DNA from: JAGNGI01 sp035448825
GTDB taxonomy: Bacteria > Fidelibacterota > UBA2242
Length of the DNA stretch: 64,000 nucleotides
Assembly (NCBI GenBank): GCA_035448825.1
Contig: DAOTJS010000010.1
Location: 15,426-79,425, forward strand
Direction of reading: 5' to 3'
Every line of letters starts with the position of its first letter. The stretch's first letter is position 1. Position numbers and translations under genes: made by a program. Shown here piece by piece: positions 1-8,232 of this stretch. The notes beneath the pieces were generated by a model. It ran no database searches. It had not been told where the DNA came from and was given only the letters and a program-made list of their open reading frames with translations.

Positions 1-961
1 TTATTTGGCGATAAGCTCTCAACTGTTCTGCTTCACTAGGAAGGTCATCACGTTCAAGGCATAGATATTCTGTCCGGAATAGACCTATTCCTTCAATCAA
101 ACTCAGGTTGATATTTTTTATTTCGGAAAGGAATCCAGCGTTCAGTAAAATTTCGATTTTAGTTCCGTCACGGGTGACAGCCGGAGTAATGGATTCCTTT
201 AAGCGTTGGCGACGTATTTCTAATTCCTGGAGTTTTACTTCGTACTTTTTTAGCACGGCCGGTTTGGCATCCAAAATGACCAATTCACGATCGGCGTCCA
301 GAATAACTTGATGGCTTTTGCCGATAATGTCAATTTCGTTAATATTGGATAGGTAAGGAATTCCAAAAGCTCTGGCCAGAATTCCAGAATGCGAATCCAT
401 CCCGCCGACGCGAGTAATAATTCCGAGTATTTTCTGATTATGTAATTGAATTAATTCGGAAGGTGAAATCCGTTCGCTGACATATATTGCTCTTTCGGGT
501 ATTTGAGGAAGTTTAAATTGTCCTTCCGTCGAAAGATGATGAAACATACGTTTTTTGATATCATGCAGATCAACCAGACGTTCTTGCTGGAATTTATTCA
601 TACTATTTAACAAGGCGGTCTCATACCACTCCATTGCAGTATCATAAGCCCAGAGTACATTGCGATGTTCCTGCCGCACCATCTCGGTAATTTTCTTCAT
701 CAGGTCTACATCAACCAATGTCATTATTTGAGCGTCAATAAGGCGAGCATGTTCTTCATCGAGGTGCTTCATTACCATATCGCGCACCTGGTTTAATTCA
801 CCCGTAGCGAGTTGAGTAGCTCGGTTGAATTTTTCCAGTTCAGCTTCAACTTCAGACTGATCTATGTAGATATGAGGGATTGAGACTTTCCCGGTCTCGA
901 CATAATATACTTGACCAATAGCAACGCCCGGAGAGATTCGGATGCCTTTAAGAATCTTCAC
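1..961 (-). CDS. ptsI: Phosphoenolpyruvate-protein phosphotransferase (PTS enzyme I), C-terminus cut by window edge
   Basis: Enzyme I takes phosphate from phosphoenolpyruvate on a histidine and passes it to HPr in the cytoplasm. I translated this frame from a GTG at 961; it stays open to the left edge, giving about 320 residues of a protein usually near 570-590. The N-terminal HPr-binding helical region is followed by the phosphohistidine motif GGMDSHSGILAR with the active His near residue 191, and by the start of the PEP-binding barrel (GLFRTEYL near the edge). It lies 3 bases after the stop of the HPr gene, so the two are co-transcribed. No EII permease gene is in the window, so sugar uptake cannot be concluded. 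The family assignment is firm; the physiological role is open. Confidence 0.93.
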   Translation of the reverse strand, partial: MKILKGIRISPGVAIGQVYYVETGKVSIPHIYIDQSEVEAELEKFNRATQLATGELNQVRDMVMKHLDEEHARLIDAQIMTLVDVDLMKKITEMVRQEHRNVLWAYDTAMEWYETALLNSMNKFQQERLVDLHDIKKRMFHHLSTEGQFKLPQIPERAIYVSERISPSELIQLHNQKILGIITRVGGMDSHSGILARAFGIPYLSNINEIDIIGKSHQVILDADRELVILDAKPAVLKKYEVKLQELEIRRQRLKESITPAVTRDGTKIEILLNAGFLSEIKNINLSLIEGIGLFRTEYLCLERDDLPSEAEQLRAYRQI

Positions 962-964
962 TTT

Positions 965-1231
965 TTATTCCGTATTAAATTTATTGGCTACTAATTCAAC
1001 TATAGCGGCTAAAGCCTCTTGTTCGTCAGGCCCATCAACCTCAATAGTGATTTCGGCATTCGGCTCGACTGCTAGAACCAGCACTCCCAGAATGCTCTTA
1101 GCATTGACGCGCACATTTTTATAGATTAAGAATATCTCGGATTTAAAACGAGAACACAGAGTTACCAGAACGGTCGCGGGTCGCGTATGCAGACCATGCC
1201 GATTTAGAATTTTGACGGTTTGTCGAACCAT
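965..1231 (-). CDS. ptsH: Phosphocarrier protein HPr
   Basis: This 88-residue cytoplasmic protein carries phosphate from enzyme I. The active-site motif NRHGLHTRPA puts His at residue 15, exactly as in classical HPr. The regulatory region NAKSILGV puts Ser at residue 46, the residue that HPr kinase modifies in many bacteria, so Ser-based control is possible; no HPr kinase gene is visible here. The start lies one base after the stop of the polyprenyl synthase gene and the stop lies 3 bases before enzyme I, so all three form one minus-strand unit. The length is normal. With no EII nearby it could serve a regulatory (PTS-Ntr-like) phosphorelay or an EII encoded elsewhere. Confidence 0.95.
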   Translation of the reverse strand: MVRQTVKILNRHGLHTRPATVLVTLCSRFKSEIFLIYKNVRVNAKSILGVLVLAVEPNAEITIEVDGPDEQEALAAIVELVANKFNTE

Positions 1232-1232
1232 C

Positions 1233-2204
1233 TCAGGATTGACGCTCCGCTATTAATTCTATCAAATTAATCAGGTCAGTTTGTAACTGCTCGGGCATAT
1301 TGTGCAATCTTTCCTGGGCATTTTTAAAAAGTCGGGCGATCATCGCTTCAGTCTGTTTAATTGAGCCACGTTTGGTCAGTTCCTGAACGATTATCCGCCG
1401 ATTACCAGCATTGGCTTTGAGGAAATTAAGTAAATCGGTGCGCTGATCAGCAGGTAAATCATTCAGCGCGGTAATAATGGGGAAAGTTTTTTTCCCCGCA
1501 GTAAGATCAGTCCCGAGACTTTTGCCCATTTCGGCCTGGTCAGCAGTCAGTTCCAGTAAATCGTCCTGAATCTGGAAGGCTTGTCCCAATTCCAGGCCAA
1601 GAAGATAGAGATTATTCACAACTTTCGGACTTGCCCCGGCTATAATCGCAGCTAGTTGACAAGCCAAGCCCAGCAGTCGGCCGGTTTTGTGAGCAATCAT
1701 ATTCAGGTAATCGGAGACATCAATCTCATCATATTTTTCATAGGCCAGGTCGAAAGCCTGGCCATCGCAAATTTCCAGCATAGCCTGGCTGAAGTGAGTG
1801 CCAATCTGGTCGAGGTGCTCGGATTTGGTTTGCATTAGGACCCGAAAAGCCAGCGCCATCAAAGCATCGCCGGTCAAGATAGCGGTATTGACATTCCATT
1901 TTACGTGAACTGTCTGCTGACCGCGTCGGATCGTATCATTGTCCATAATGTCGTCATGTACCAGGGTAAAGGTGTGCATAATTTCAATAGCCAGAGCGGC
2001 AGGCATCAGGTTTTTTCGGCTGGCGCCTAAATTTTCACCGACTAATAATACCAGAATCGGTCGTAAGCGTTTGGCTTTGGCATTTAGGCTAAAGCGCATC
2101 GGTTGTGCAAGATCACTCGAGATTCCCGATAGATCGATTTTATTTAACTCGCAATCAATTTCCTCCTTCAGTCGCAGGATTTTAGTACCGAAGTTTACTG
2201 ACAT
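1233..2204 (-). CDS. Polyprenyl (geranylgeranyl/farnesyl-type) diphosphate synthase
   Basis: A trans-isoprenyl diphosphate synthase of 323 residues that condenses isopentenyl diphosphate onto an allylic primer. The first aspartate-rich motif DDIMD is at residues 84-88 and the second, DDLLE, is in the C-terminal half (AFQIQDDLLEL). The fifth residue before the first motif is Phe (F79). In this family a bulky aromatic there usually limits the product to C15-C20, so a farnesyl or geranylgeranyl product is more likely than a long quinone tail; that is inference from one position. A GAGGA-like ribosome site precedes the ATG. HPr follows after one base. It supplies precursors for quinone or undecaprenyl-type lipids. 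Confidence 0.9.
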   Translation of the reverse strand: MSVNFGTKILRLKEEIDCELNKIDLSGISSDLAQPMRFSLNAKAKRLRPILVLLVGENLGASRKNLMPAALAIEIMHTFTLVHDDIMDNDTIRRGQQTVHVKWNVNTAILTGDALMALAFRVLMQTKSEHLDQIGTHFSQAMLEICDGQAFDLAYEKYDEIDVSDYLNMIAHKTGRLLGLACQLAAIIAGASPKVVNNLYLLGLELGQAFQIQDDLLELTADQAEMGKSLGTDLTAGKKTFPIITALNDLPADQRTDLLNFLKANAGNRRIIVQELTKRGSIKQTEAMIARLFKNAQERLHNMPEQLQTDLINLIELIAERQS

Positions 2205-2286
2205 AGATCCTCATCCGAAAATATACTATTAAGTTTACAATAATTTTCAAGGAAAAAAAATTAGACCTCGATTAACCGAACTTTTA

Positions 2287-3639
2287 TTAAAATCTGACTT
2301 CACCGAATTCGCGCAGTTTATTAAGCACCAAATCACGGATTTCAGTCAAGCGCTCGGCGGTTTTTGCCTCAAAGCGCGTCACGATCACCGGCTGAGTATT
2401 GGAAGCCCGCACCAATCCCCAACCATCGCCAAATTTGATGCGCACGCCATCAACGTCTATACAATCGTAATGAGACTTGAAATAGGCGGCCGCCTGCTCA
2501 GCAATCTTGAATTTTGTGGGGTCATCCTTACATTCCAGACGAATTTCCGGCGTGCTGAAATAGCGGGGTAAGCGCGCAACTTTAGCGGAAATTTTCTCAT
2601 TGCCGCGCGCAATCAAACGGGCGAGTCGCGCCGCCACATAGACCGCATCGTCATAGCCGAAATATTCGTCGCCCATAAACAGATGCCCACTCATTTCACC
2701 GGCGAAGGGCGCATTTTCATCCTTCATTTTCTGCTTGATAAGAGAATGGCCGGTTTTCCACATAATCGGTTGGGCGCCGTATGTCGTGATCATTTCTTCC
2801 AGTGCCTGTGAACATTTGACATCGAAAATAACCGGTACCCCCGGTCGAGCGACTTCTTCAAGGAACAGAATCATCAGATAATCAGCCCAGATGATTTGCC
2901 CGAGATCGTCAACCACGCCGATACGATCGGCGTCACCGTCGAATGCCACCCCGAAATCGTAACCGCCTTTCTGCACCTCAGCGATCAAGTCTTTCAAATT
3001 TTTTGGAACGGTAGGATCAGGATGATGATTGGGAAATCTGCCATCAACCTCACAGAAAAGTTCAGTAACCTGACACCCGATTTTTTTAAAAATTTCCGGA
3101 GCAGTCAAAGAAGCGGCACCGTTACCGCAATCCATAGCAATTTTCAAAGGACGAGCTAATTGGATTTTGGAAATGATCATCCGTTTGTATTCTTCCAGTA
3201 ATAATTTTTCGCTAACTTTTCCGGCGCCACTGGCAAAAGCACCTTTTTCGATAATATTTTTAATATGTTGAATTTGCTCCCCGAATACAGCCTTTTTATC
3301 CAGACTTATCTTAAAGCCATTCATATTGGGTGGATTATGACTGCCGGTTATCTGAATAGCGCCATCCACCGGCAAGACGTACATACTGTAATAATTGACC
3401 GGCGTCGGCACGATACCCAGATCAATAATATTTAGGCCAGTTGAAACTAGCCCTTTGATTAAAATGGATTTTAGGTGTGGCGTCGAAAGTCGGATATCGC
3501 CGCTGAGCGAAATTGTTTCGGCATTTTTTTCACGAAAGTAAGTGCCGATGCCCTTGCCCAACAATTCGACTACTTCATCAGGAAAATCATCATCTACGAC
3601 GCCCCGAATGTCATATTCGCGGAAAATATACGGATTCAT
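2287..3639 (-). CDS. Phosphomannomutase/phosphoglucomutase (AlgC/ManB-type phosphohexomutase)
   Basis: A 450-residue alpha-D-phosphohexomutase that interconverts hexose 1- and 6-phosphates, feeding nucleotide-sugar and polysaccharide synthesis. All four family signatures are present in order: phosphoserine loop TGSHNPP with the catalytic Ser at residue 100, magnesium loop DGDADR at 234-239, sugar-specificity loop GEMSGH, and C-terminal phosphate loop RASNTQP. The GEMSGH form is typical of the bifunctional PMM/PGM enzymes. The start is preceded by AGGAGG at a good distance. The length is normal and nothing looks broken. A contribution to the surface-sugar loci further along the window is plausible but not shown by linkage. 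Confidence 0.92.
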   Translation of the reverse strand: MNPYIFREYDIRGVVDDDFPDEVVELLGKGIGTYFREKNAETISLSGDIRLSTPHLKSILIKGLVSTGLNIIDLGIVPTPVNYYSMYVLPVDGAIQITGSHNPPNMNGFKISLDKKAVFGEQIQHIKNIIEKGAFASGAGKVSEKLLLEEYKRMIISKIQLARPLKIAMDCGNGAASLTAPEIFKKIGCQVTELFCEVDGRFPNHHPDPTVPKNLKDLIAEVQKGGYDFGVAFDGDADRIGVVDDLGQIIWADYLMILFLEEVARPGVPVIFDVKCSQALEEMITTYGAQPIMWKTGHSLIKQKMKDENAPFAGEMSGHLFMGDEYFGYDDAVYVAARLARLIARGNEKISAKVARLPRYFSTPEIRLECKDDPTKFKIAEQAAAYFKSHYDCIDVDGVRIKFGDGWGLVRASNTQPVIVTRFEAKTAERLTEIRDLVLNKLREFGEVRF

Positions 3640-3854
3640 TCAGTCCTCCTAAGATTAATTTTTCCAAAAGTCTCTGCGGATATTTCAGAGTTTTGACTAT
3701 CTTTTTTCTGGTAATTCTGGTAATAATCATCTTTTGATATAAGATATATAAAAGAGAGGATTTTTAAAAGAATGATTAAAGGACCAATTTTTTAATTCAG
3801 ATTTCAGGCATTCCTAAGAGACTTTGGGATAATTCTCAAATAACGATTCGATAT

Positions 3855-4469
3855 TTAGCCAAAAACCAGACGGCAGATTAAAACTGCCATAATCAAGCCC
3901 ACCGCATCGCCGACCAGTCCCGCCGCAATCGAGTGGCGAACTCGTCGCACTCCGACTGAGCCGAAGTAAACCGCTACAACGTAGAAGGTCGTCTCGGTAC
4001 TGCCCCACATTGTCGAGGCGACGCGTCCGATAAAGGAATCCGGACCGTGCTGTTTCATCAATTCCGTAACTAGACCCAGCGCACCGCTTCCGGACAACGG
4101 TCGCATCAGAGCCACCGGTAGAGTCTCAGCCGGCATACCAATCAGGTTAGTTATTGGTGAAAACAAAGCAACGAATATATCCATTGCGCCCGAAGCCCGA
4201 AACATTCCAATTGCTACCAAAATAGCTACTAGATAGGGAATAATTTTTACAGCGACCGAGAAGCCTTCTTTAGCACCCTCAATGAAAGCCTCATAAACCT
4301 TTACTTTGCTACGCCAAGCAAGTATCAGAATGACAAAGATTAAGACCGGAATCAGCCAGATAGAAAAAATTTGCATTATCCTAACAAACAGGCCGGGTGA
4401 AACCTCAGAGCTGTTCGGGATAAAGGTGTGAAGTGTATCAACTATGGCGGGCGAGTTTAAATCAGGCAT
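3855..4469 (-). CDS. spmB: SpmB-like nucleoside-recognition-domain membrane protein
   Basis: A 204-residue inner-membrane protein with several hydrophobic helices and the polar SpmB-like region around GSGALGLVTEL and STMWGSTETTFYVVAVYFG. SpmA and SpmB are named from Bacillus spore maturation, but the pair is also found in many bacteria that do not sporulate; the substrate is not known. The start overlaps the end of the spmA-like gene by 8 bases, and a GGAG site lies 7 bases upstream, so translation is coupled. No other sporulation gene is seen in the window. Confidence 0.85.
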   Translation of the reverse strand: MPDLNSPAIVDTLHTFIPNSSEVSPGLFVRIMQIFSIWLIPVLIFVILILAWRSKVKVYEAFIEGAKEGFSVAVKIIPYLVAILVAIGMFRASGAMDIFVALFSPITNLIGMPAETLPVALMRPLSGSGALGLVTELMKQHGPDSFIGRVASTMWGSTETTFYVVAVYFGSVGVRRVRHSIAAGLVGDAVGLIMAVLICRLVFG

Positions 4470-5103
4470 GTTTTACTCCTTCTCCATCTGAATTAGGTTT
4501 TATCAGCCGATTGGGATCGGATTTGCGAATAGACGGCAATCGCTGGAAAAGCTTAACCGCCGTGACGCCGGCAATCGTGGCACAAGTTGATGAAATAATT
4601 GTGGTGCCGATTATCTCGAACGGATTAGCCGACCCGAGTTGAGCTCTTACCGCAATGACAGTCATTGGAATCAGGCAGATTGTACTGGTATTCAGCGCCA
4701 GGAAGGTTGCCATATCATTTGTAGCAGTGTCTTTGGATTGATTTAGAGACTGCAATTCTTCCATCGCTTTCAAGCCCAGCGGTGTGGCGGCATTGCCCAA
4801 TCCCAACCAATTGGCGATCATATTCATTAACATTGAACCAATAGCCGGGTGATCGGAAGGAATAGAGGGAAATAGTAATTTGGCGATGGGACGAATTGCC
4901 CGCGAAAGTATTTTTATTATACCGCCTTTTTCGGCAATTTTCATAATGCCAAGCCAGAGCGCCATTATCCCGATTAGACCCAGGGCGATTTCAACCGCCG
5001 CGGCCGCATTATCGAATGCCGCCTTCATAACTAATTCGATGCGTCCATTTAAGGCGCCGACGATCAGAGCAATCAACATCAAACCTAACCAGATAAAATT
5101 CAT
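4462..5103 (-). CDS. spmA: SpmA-like nucleoside-recognition-domain membrane protein
   Basis: A 213-residue membrane protein with a very hydrophobic N-terminus and the SpmA-type segments ANWLGLGNAATPLGLKAM and TFLALNTSTICLIPMTVIA. It is translated first in a two-gene unit with spmB; the genes overlap by 8 bases. An AGAGG site precedes the ATG. The family (nucleoside recognition/Gate domain) is recognised by these conserved polar motifs embedded in helices. Biochemical role is unknown outside spore formers; here only the paired arrangement is informative. Confidence 0.86.
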   Translation of the reverse strand: MNFIWLGLMLIALIVGALNGRIELVMKAAFDNAAAAVEIALGLIGIMALWLGIMKIAEKGGIIKILSRAIRPIAKLLFPSIPSDHPAIGSMLMNMIANWLGLGNAATPLGLKAMEELQSLNQSKDTATNDMATFLALNTSTICLIPMTVIAVRAQLGSANPFEIIGTTIISSTCATIAGVTAVKLFQRLPSIRKSDPNRLIKPNSDGEGVKHA

Positions 5104-5424
5104 ATTAGCCTCTTCATTTTTCTAATTAAAAATAAAATGACTTTATTGCTATCAAATAGTGGAAATAAACATCATCGTTGGTCATAGGAAATATTATGCA
5201 AGCCGGATGAACTAAGCCATTCTTGAATTATCCTCAAGGTTTGACCATCTGCTGCAAAACCAATCAAAAAATAAATACGTCTCAAGGAAGTCAAAAATAA
5301 AGTAGCTGGATTCAGCCTCATTGGAAATTAATTTATAGTCGAAATGGCTGAAAGTCAATGTAGGAAAGAATTACAGTTTTCCCATAAGTGATTTAGTTCG
5401 GGGGAAAATTTAATATTTTACGGT
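5104..5424. other. Non-coding stretch between spmA and the Nudix gene
   Basis: About 320 AT-rich bases between the start of the spmA-like gene and the stop of the Nudix gene, both on the minus strand. I see no open frame with coding character, no tRNA and no clear terminator. It should hold the promoter for the spmA-spmB unit, but I could not identify convincing -35 and -10 boxes. Confidence 0.4.
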
Positions 5425-5985
5425 TTAGTCAGAACATAGATTAAGATAGCGGCGATTAATTATATTATCAGCCCAGAATAAACCGATAATAGTTTTGGCA
5501 TCGGTAATCTTGCCCTGGTAAAGGAGATTCATAGCCGCATTGATTGACATAGGAATCATTTCAATTAATTCGTCATCATCCGGGCGTGTGTCACATTTTT
5601 GGAGTTCGTCTGCCCAAAATAAGTGCAGACATTCATTGCTGTAGCCGACGCAGGTATGAATTAGGCCGAGTTTAGTAAGTTTTTGTGTTGAATATCCGGT
5701 TTCTTCGGCTAATTCGCGCCGAATGGTGTCGTCGGGGTTTTCGCCCGCATCAATTTTTCCAGCTGGTAGTTCCAGCATTATTTGCCTGACGGGATAGCGA
5801 AATTGCTTTATCAGAAGAATCTGGCCGTTTCCCAGATAAGGAATGACTACTGCGGCTCCCGGATGCTTGATCCATTCGCGGTTGGAAGTTTTACCATTAG
5901 GCAGGCGAACTTCATCGCGATAAACCTGTAATAAGCGCCCATTAAAGACACATTTACTATTGATACATTTTTCTTCGAAATCCAT
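5425..5985 (-). CDS. Nudix hydrolase, ADP-ribose pyrophosphatase type
   Basis: A cytoplasmic Nudix enzyme, probably cleaving ADP-ribose or a related nucleoside diphosphate sugar. The Nudix box is complete: G at GKIDAGENPDD followed by RRELAEETGY, which supplies the metal-binding glutamates. The N-terminal SREWIKHPGAAVVIPYL and the run before the box match the ADP-ribose pyrophosphatase group. I place the start at the ATG at 5985 (MDFEEKC, 186 residues), the usual length. The open frame extends to 6138, but the extra 51 residues are unlike the family and run into the inverted repeat at 6093-6220; an ATG at 6051 is an alternative. Confidence 0.85.
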   Translation of the reverse strand: MDFEEKCINSKCVFNGRLLQVYRDEVRLPNGKTSNREWIKHPGAAVVIPYLGNGQILLIKQFRYPVRQIMLELPAGKIDAGENPDDTIRRELAEETGYSTQKLTKLGLIHTCVGYSNECLHLFWADELQKCDTRPDDDELIEMIPMSINAAMNLLYQGKITDAKTIIGLFWADNIINRRYLNLCSD

Positions 5986-6092
5986 ATCTTTATACCCAAA
6001 AATCCTTTTTATAATTTTACCAAAAAATGACGATTTTTGATAAAAATACATCAACCTTTTTAAAATATTTCTATGAAAATTTAGCCGTGAAG

Positions 6093-6220
6093 ATAAAAGG
6101 AGAGGAGGCGTTCTATTATTAACGGGAGGAGTTCCCAAGGAAGGAGGGAAGTTGGATGAAACTCATCCTGAAATGGGAGTGATGTCCCACTCAGTGAACG
6201 CCTCCTCTTTAATCCTTTAT
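6093..6220. ncRNA. Candidate structured RNA with a long closing stem; strand unknown
   Basis: Bases 6101-6113 (AGAGGAGGCGTTC) are perfectly complementary to 6196-6208. After a short bulge the pairing continues between 6093-6100 and 6213-6220. Inside the roughly 80-base loop three smaller hairpins can be drawn: GGGA/TCCC near 6124-6136, GGATGA-AAC-TCATCC near 6153-6167, and GAGTG/CACTC near 6177-6192. This gives a multibranched fold like a riboswitch or small RNA. It lies between divergent genes (Nudix on minus, yceD operon on plus), is much GC-richer than its flanks, and has no coding character. I compared it by memory with SRP RNA, 6S RNA and cobalamin elements; none fits well. It could also be a mobile palindromic repeat. 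Confidence 0.5.
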
Positions 6221-6426
6221 CAAATATCAATAAACTTCAACAAATGGTTTTAAAATAAGTTCCGGCTAAATTTATTTAATCGCTGGAAATAAAGCAAGGA
6301 TTATCAATTCCAGAAAATTTTATTGAAATACAGGGAAATAATCAAAGCTCAATAAGGGATTTCTCCTCGTAAAGAGGTTAAAAATCTTGATTATCGCGCT
6401 CGTTTCTGATAAATTTGCCAGTTATT

Positions 6427-6939
6427 ATGAAAGTTCGCTTAAATTCGCTTAAATATGGAAAGCAGGTAATTAGCGCCTCTCTTGGCGAAAATGAGCTGGA
6501 TATTGCCGATCTCGACCTCAGCACTCCGGTTGCGGTAATGCTTAACATTGACAGGGGCTCCACGGAAATAAAAATAGATGGTAAAGTTGAATCCTCTGCC
6601 CGATTTGATTGTGATCGTTGTTTAGTAAATTTTTCGATGCAGATCGGTGGAACTTTCGCAATAATCGCTACCTACTCCGATTCCGATCTGAAATTAGATG
6701 ATGAAAATATCATTCAGCTTTCACCAATGGCTAATGAAATTGATTTAACTGCCTATATTCACGATACTCTTTTGTTGAGTGTTCCAATGAAAATTCTATG
6801 CAGGGAGGATTGCCAGGGAATTTGCCCTATATGCGGTGCTAATCATAACAAAACCGAATGTCAATGCACTTTCGCTGAACCTGACGCCCGCTGGGATTCA
6901 TTAAAAAAACTAACAATAAACATTACGGAGGACAAATAA
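6427..6939 (+). CDS. YceD/DUF177 family protein
   Basis: A DUF177 protein, the usual partner encoded just before ribosomal protein L32; in some bacteria and in plastids it is linked to 23S rRNA accumulation. The central motif SARFDCDRCLV (a Cys-x2-Cys pair) and the C-terminal CREDCQGICPICGANHNKTEC match the family, with extra cysteines that suggest metal binding. I take the ATG at 6427 (about 170 residues); a TTG at 6415 adds four residues and neither has a clear ribosome site. It is the first gene of the fatty-acid operon, with rpmF starting one base after its stop. Confidence 0.88.
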   Translation: MKVRLNSLKYGKQVISASLGENELDIADLDLSTPVAVMLNIDRGSTEIKIDGKVESSARFDCDRCLVNFSMQIGGTFAIIATYSDSDLKLDDENIIQLSPMANEIDLTAYIHDTLLLSVPMKILCREDCQGICPICGANHNKTECQCTFAEPDARWDSLKKLTINITEDK

Positions 6940-6940
6940 A

Positions 6941-7123
6941 TTGCCACAACCGAAACGTAGAACATCAAAATCCAGAAGAGATAAGCGCCGGACTCATAAA
7001 GTCCTGACTGAAACCACTGTCGTTAAATGCCCTCAATGTAAAGAGCCTAAATTACCGCATCGTGCTTGCCCTAATTGTGGCTATTACCGTGGGCGACCGG
7101 TAATTACAGCTAAAGAAAAATAG
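6941..7123 (+). CDS. rpmF: 50S ribosomal protein L32
   Basis: A 60-residue large-subunit ribosomal protein. The N-terminus PKRRTSKSRRDKRRTH is the L32 signature and the C-terminal half has a complete four-cysteine zinc ribbon (CPQC and CPNC). The start is TTG at 6941, preceded by GGAGG within the end of yceD; the next residues match family starts, so this non-ATG start is well supported. In many bacteria rpmF is followed by plsX and then fabH; here fabH follows directly after about 100 bases. Confidence 0.96.
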   Translation: MPQPKRRTSKSRRDKRRTHKVLTETTVVKCPQCKEPKLPHRACPNCGYYRGRPVITAKEK

Positions 7124-7224
7124 GGCTTTAGCTGGTTGAAATTTTCACAAGCAACCCGACTGTTTGTTGTTACCTGAGATTTAACTGGATAAGAGACAAA
7201 AACAGAGGCTAAGAAGAATTTCTT

Positions 7225-8232
7225 ATGAAAAAACCTAAATCTACTATAACCGCGTTTGGAATGTATGTGCCCGAACGGATTTTAACCAACGCCGACCTGG
7301 AGAAAATGGTTGACACTTCCGATGAATGGATTCGCACTCGCACTGGGATTCGCGAGCGTCACATTGTTGCCGAGGGTGAGGCGACTTCGGCGATGGCTAT
7401 CAAAGCCTTTCAGGATCTTCAGCGGCGCTTTGATGTCGATCCCTTGACGATTGATTTGATTATCGTGGCTACCATTACCCCTGATATGTTTTTTCCGTCA
7501 ACTGCTGCTCTGATTCAGGAGGGCATCGGGGCCAAAAACGCTTATGGGTTTGATCTTTCGGCGGCATGTTCGGGATTCGTCTATGCCCTGGCTAATGCCG
7601 CTCAGTTCGTTGAAAACGGTACCTGCCGCCGAGTATTGGTGTTTGGTGCTGATACTATGAGTAGCATTACCGATTATACCGATCGCGATACCTGTGTGCT
7701 TTTTGGGGACGCGGCTAGCGTAGTTTTACTCGAACCAACTCCTCCCGGGGACGACTCGGGTATTATTGATTTTATTTTAAAAATGGATGGAACGGGCAAA
7801 GATTATTTGTATATGCTGGGTGGTGGTAGTTTACATCCAGCCACAGCCGAAACCGTGGCTAAGAAAATGCACTATATTTACCAGGAAGGCAAAACCGTGT
7901 TCAAATTTGCCGTCAAAAGTATGGCTGACATCTCTCTTGAGATACTGGAACGGAATGGTTTGACCGGTAAGGACGTCAAATTATTCATTCCCCATCAGGC
8001 TAATAAACGTATTATAGATGCTTCGGCTGATCGTCTAAAGTTATCAGACGAACAGGTAATGATCAATATTGACCGCTATGCCAATACAACGGCGGCAACT
8101 ATCCCGCTGGCGCTTATCGAAGGATTCGATCAGAAACGGATCAATCGAGGAGACTTAGTTTTAATGGCGGCTTTCGGCGGGGGATTTACCTGGGGTAGTC
8201 TTCTCCTGCGCTGGGGTATTCCGAATGAGTAA
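7225..8232 (+). CDS. fabH: Beta-ketoacyl-ACP synthase III
   Basis: FabH starts fatty-acid synthesis by condensing acetyl-CoA (or another short acyl-CoA) with malonyl-ACP. The 335-residue protein has the normal length. The N-terminal DTSDEWIRTRTGIRER motif, the active Cys115 in LSAACSGFV, the His in IPHQAN and the Asn in YANTTAATIP form the expected catalytic triad. The loop YANTTAATIP replaces the more common GNTSAAS, a conservative change. The stop overlaps fabD by 8 bases. It leads the fab part of the operon, directly after rpmF. Confidence 0.96.
   Translation: MKKPKSTITAFGMYVPERILTNADLEKMVDTSDEWIRTRTGIRERHIVAEGEATSAMAIKAFQDLQRRFDVDPLTIDLIIVATITPDMFFPSTAALIQEGIGAKNAYGFDLSAACSGFVYALANAAQFVENGTCRRVLVFGADTMSSITDYTDRDTCVLFGDAASVVLLEPTPPGDDSGIIDFILKMDGTGKDYLYMLGGGSLHPATAETVAKKMHYIYQEGKTVFKFAVKSMADISLEILERNGLTGKDVKLFIPHQANKRIIDASADRLKLSDEQVMINIDRYANTTAATIPLALIEGFDQKRINRGDLVLMAAFGGGFTWGSLLLRWGIPNE

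Noticed and set aside
3855..5103. Evidence for sporulation from spmA/spmB
   Set aside because: The pair occurs in many non-spore-formers and no other sporulation gene is present; envelope lipoproteins point to a Gram-negative cell.
6093..6220. Assignment of the inverted-repeat element as SRP RNA, 6S RNA or a cobalamin riboswitch
   Set aside because: The SRP GGAA-loop motif is absent, the size is too small for 6S RNA, and although GGGAA and GATGAAACTC vaguely recall a cobalamin core, the conserved later boxes are missing and no B12 gene is near.
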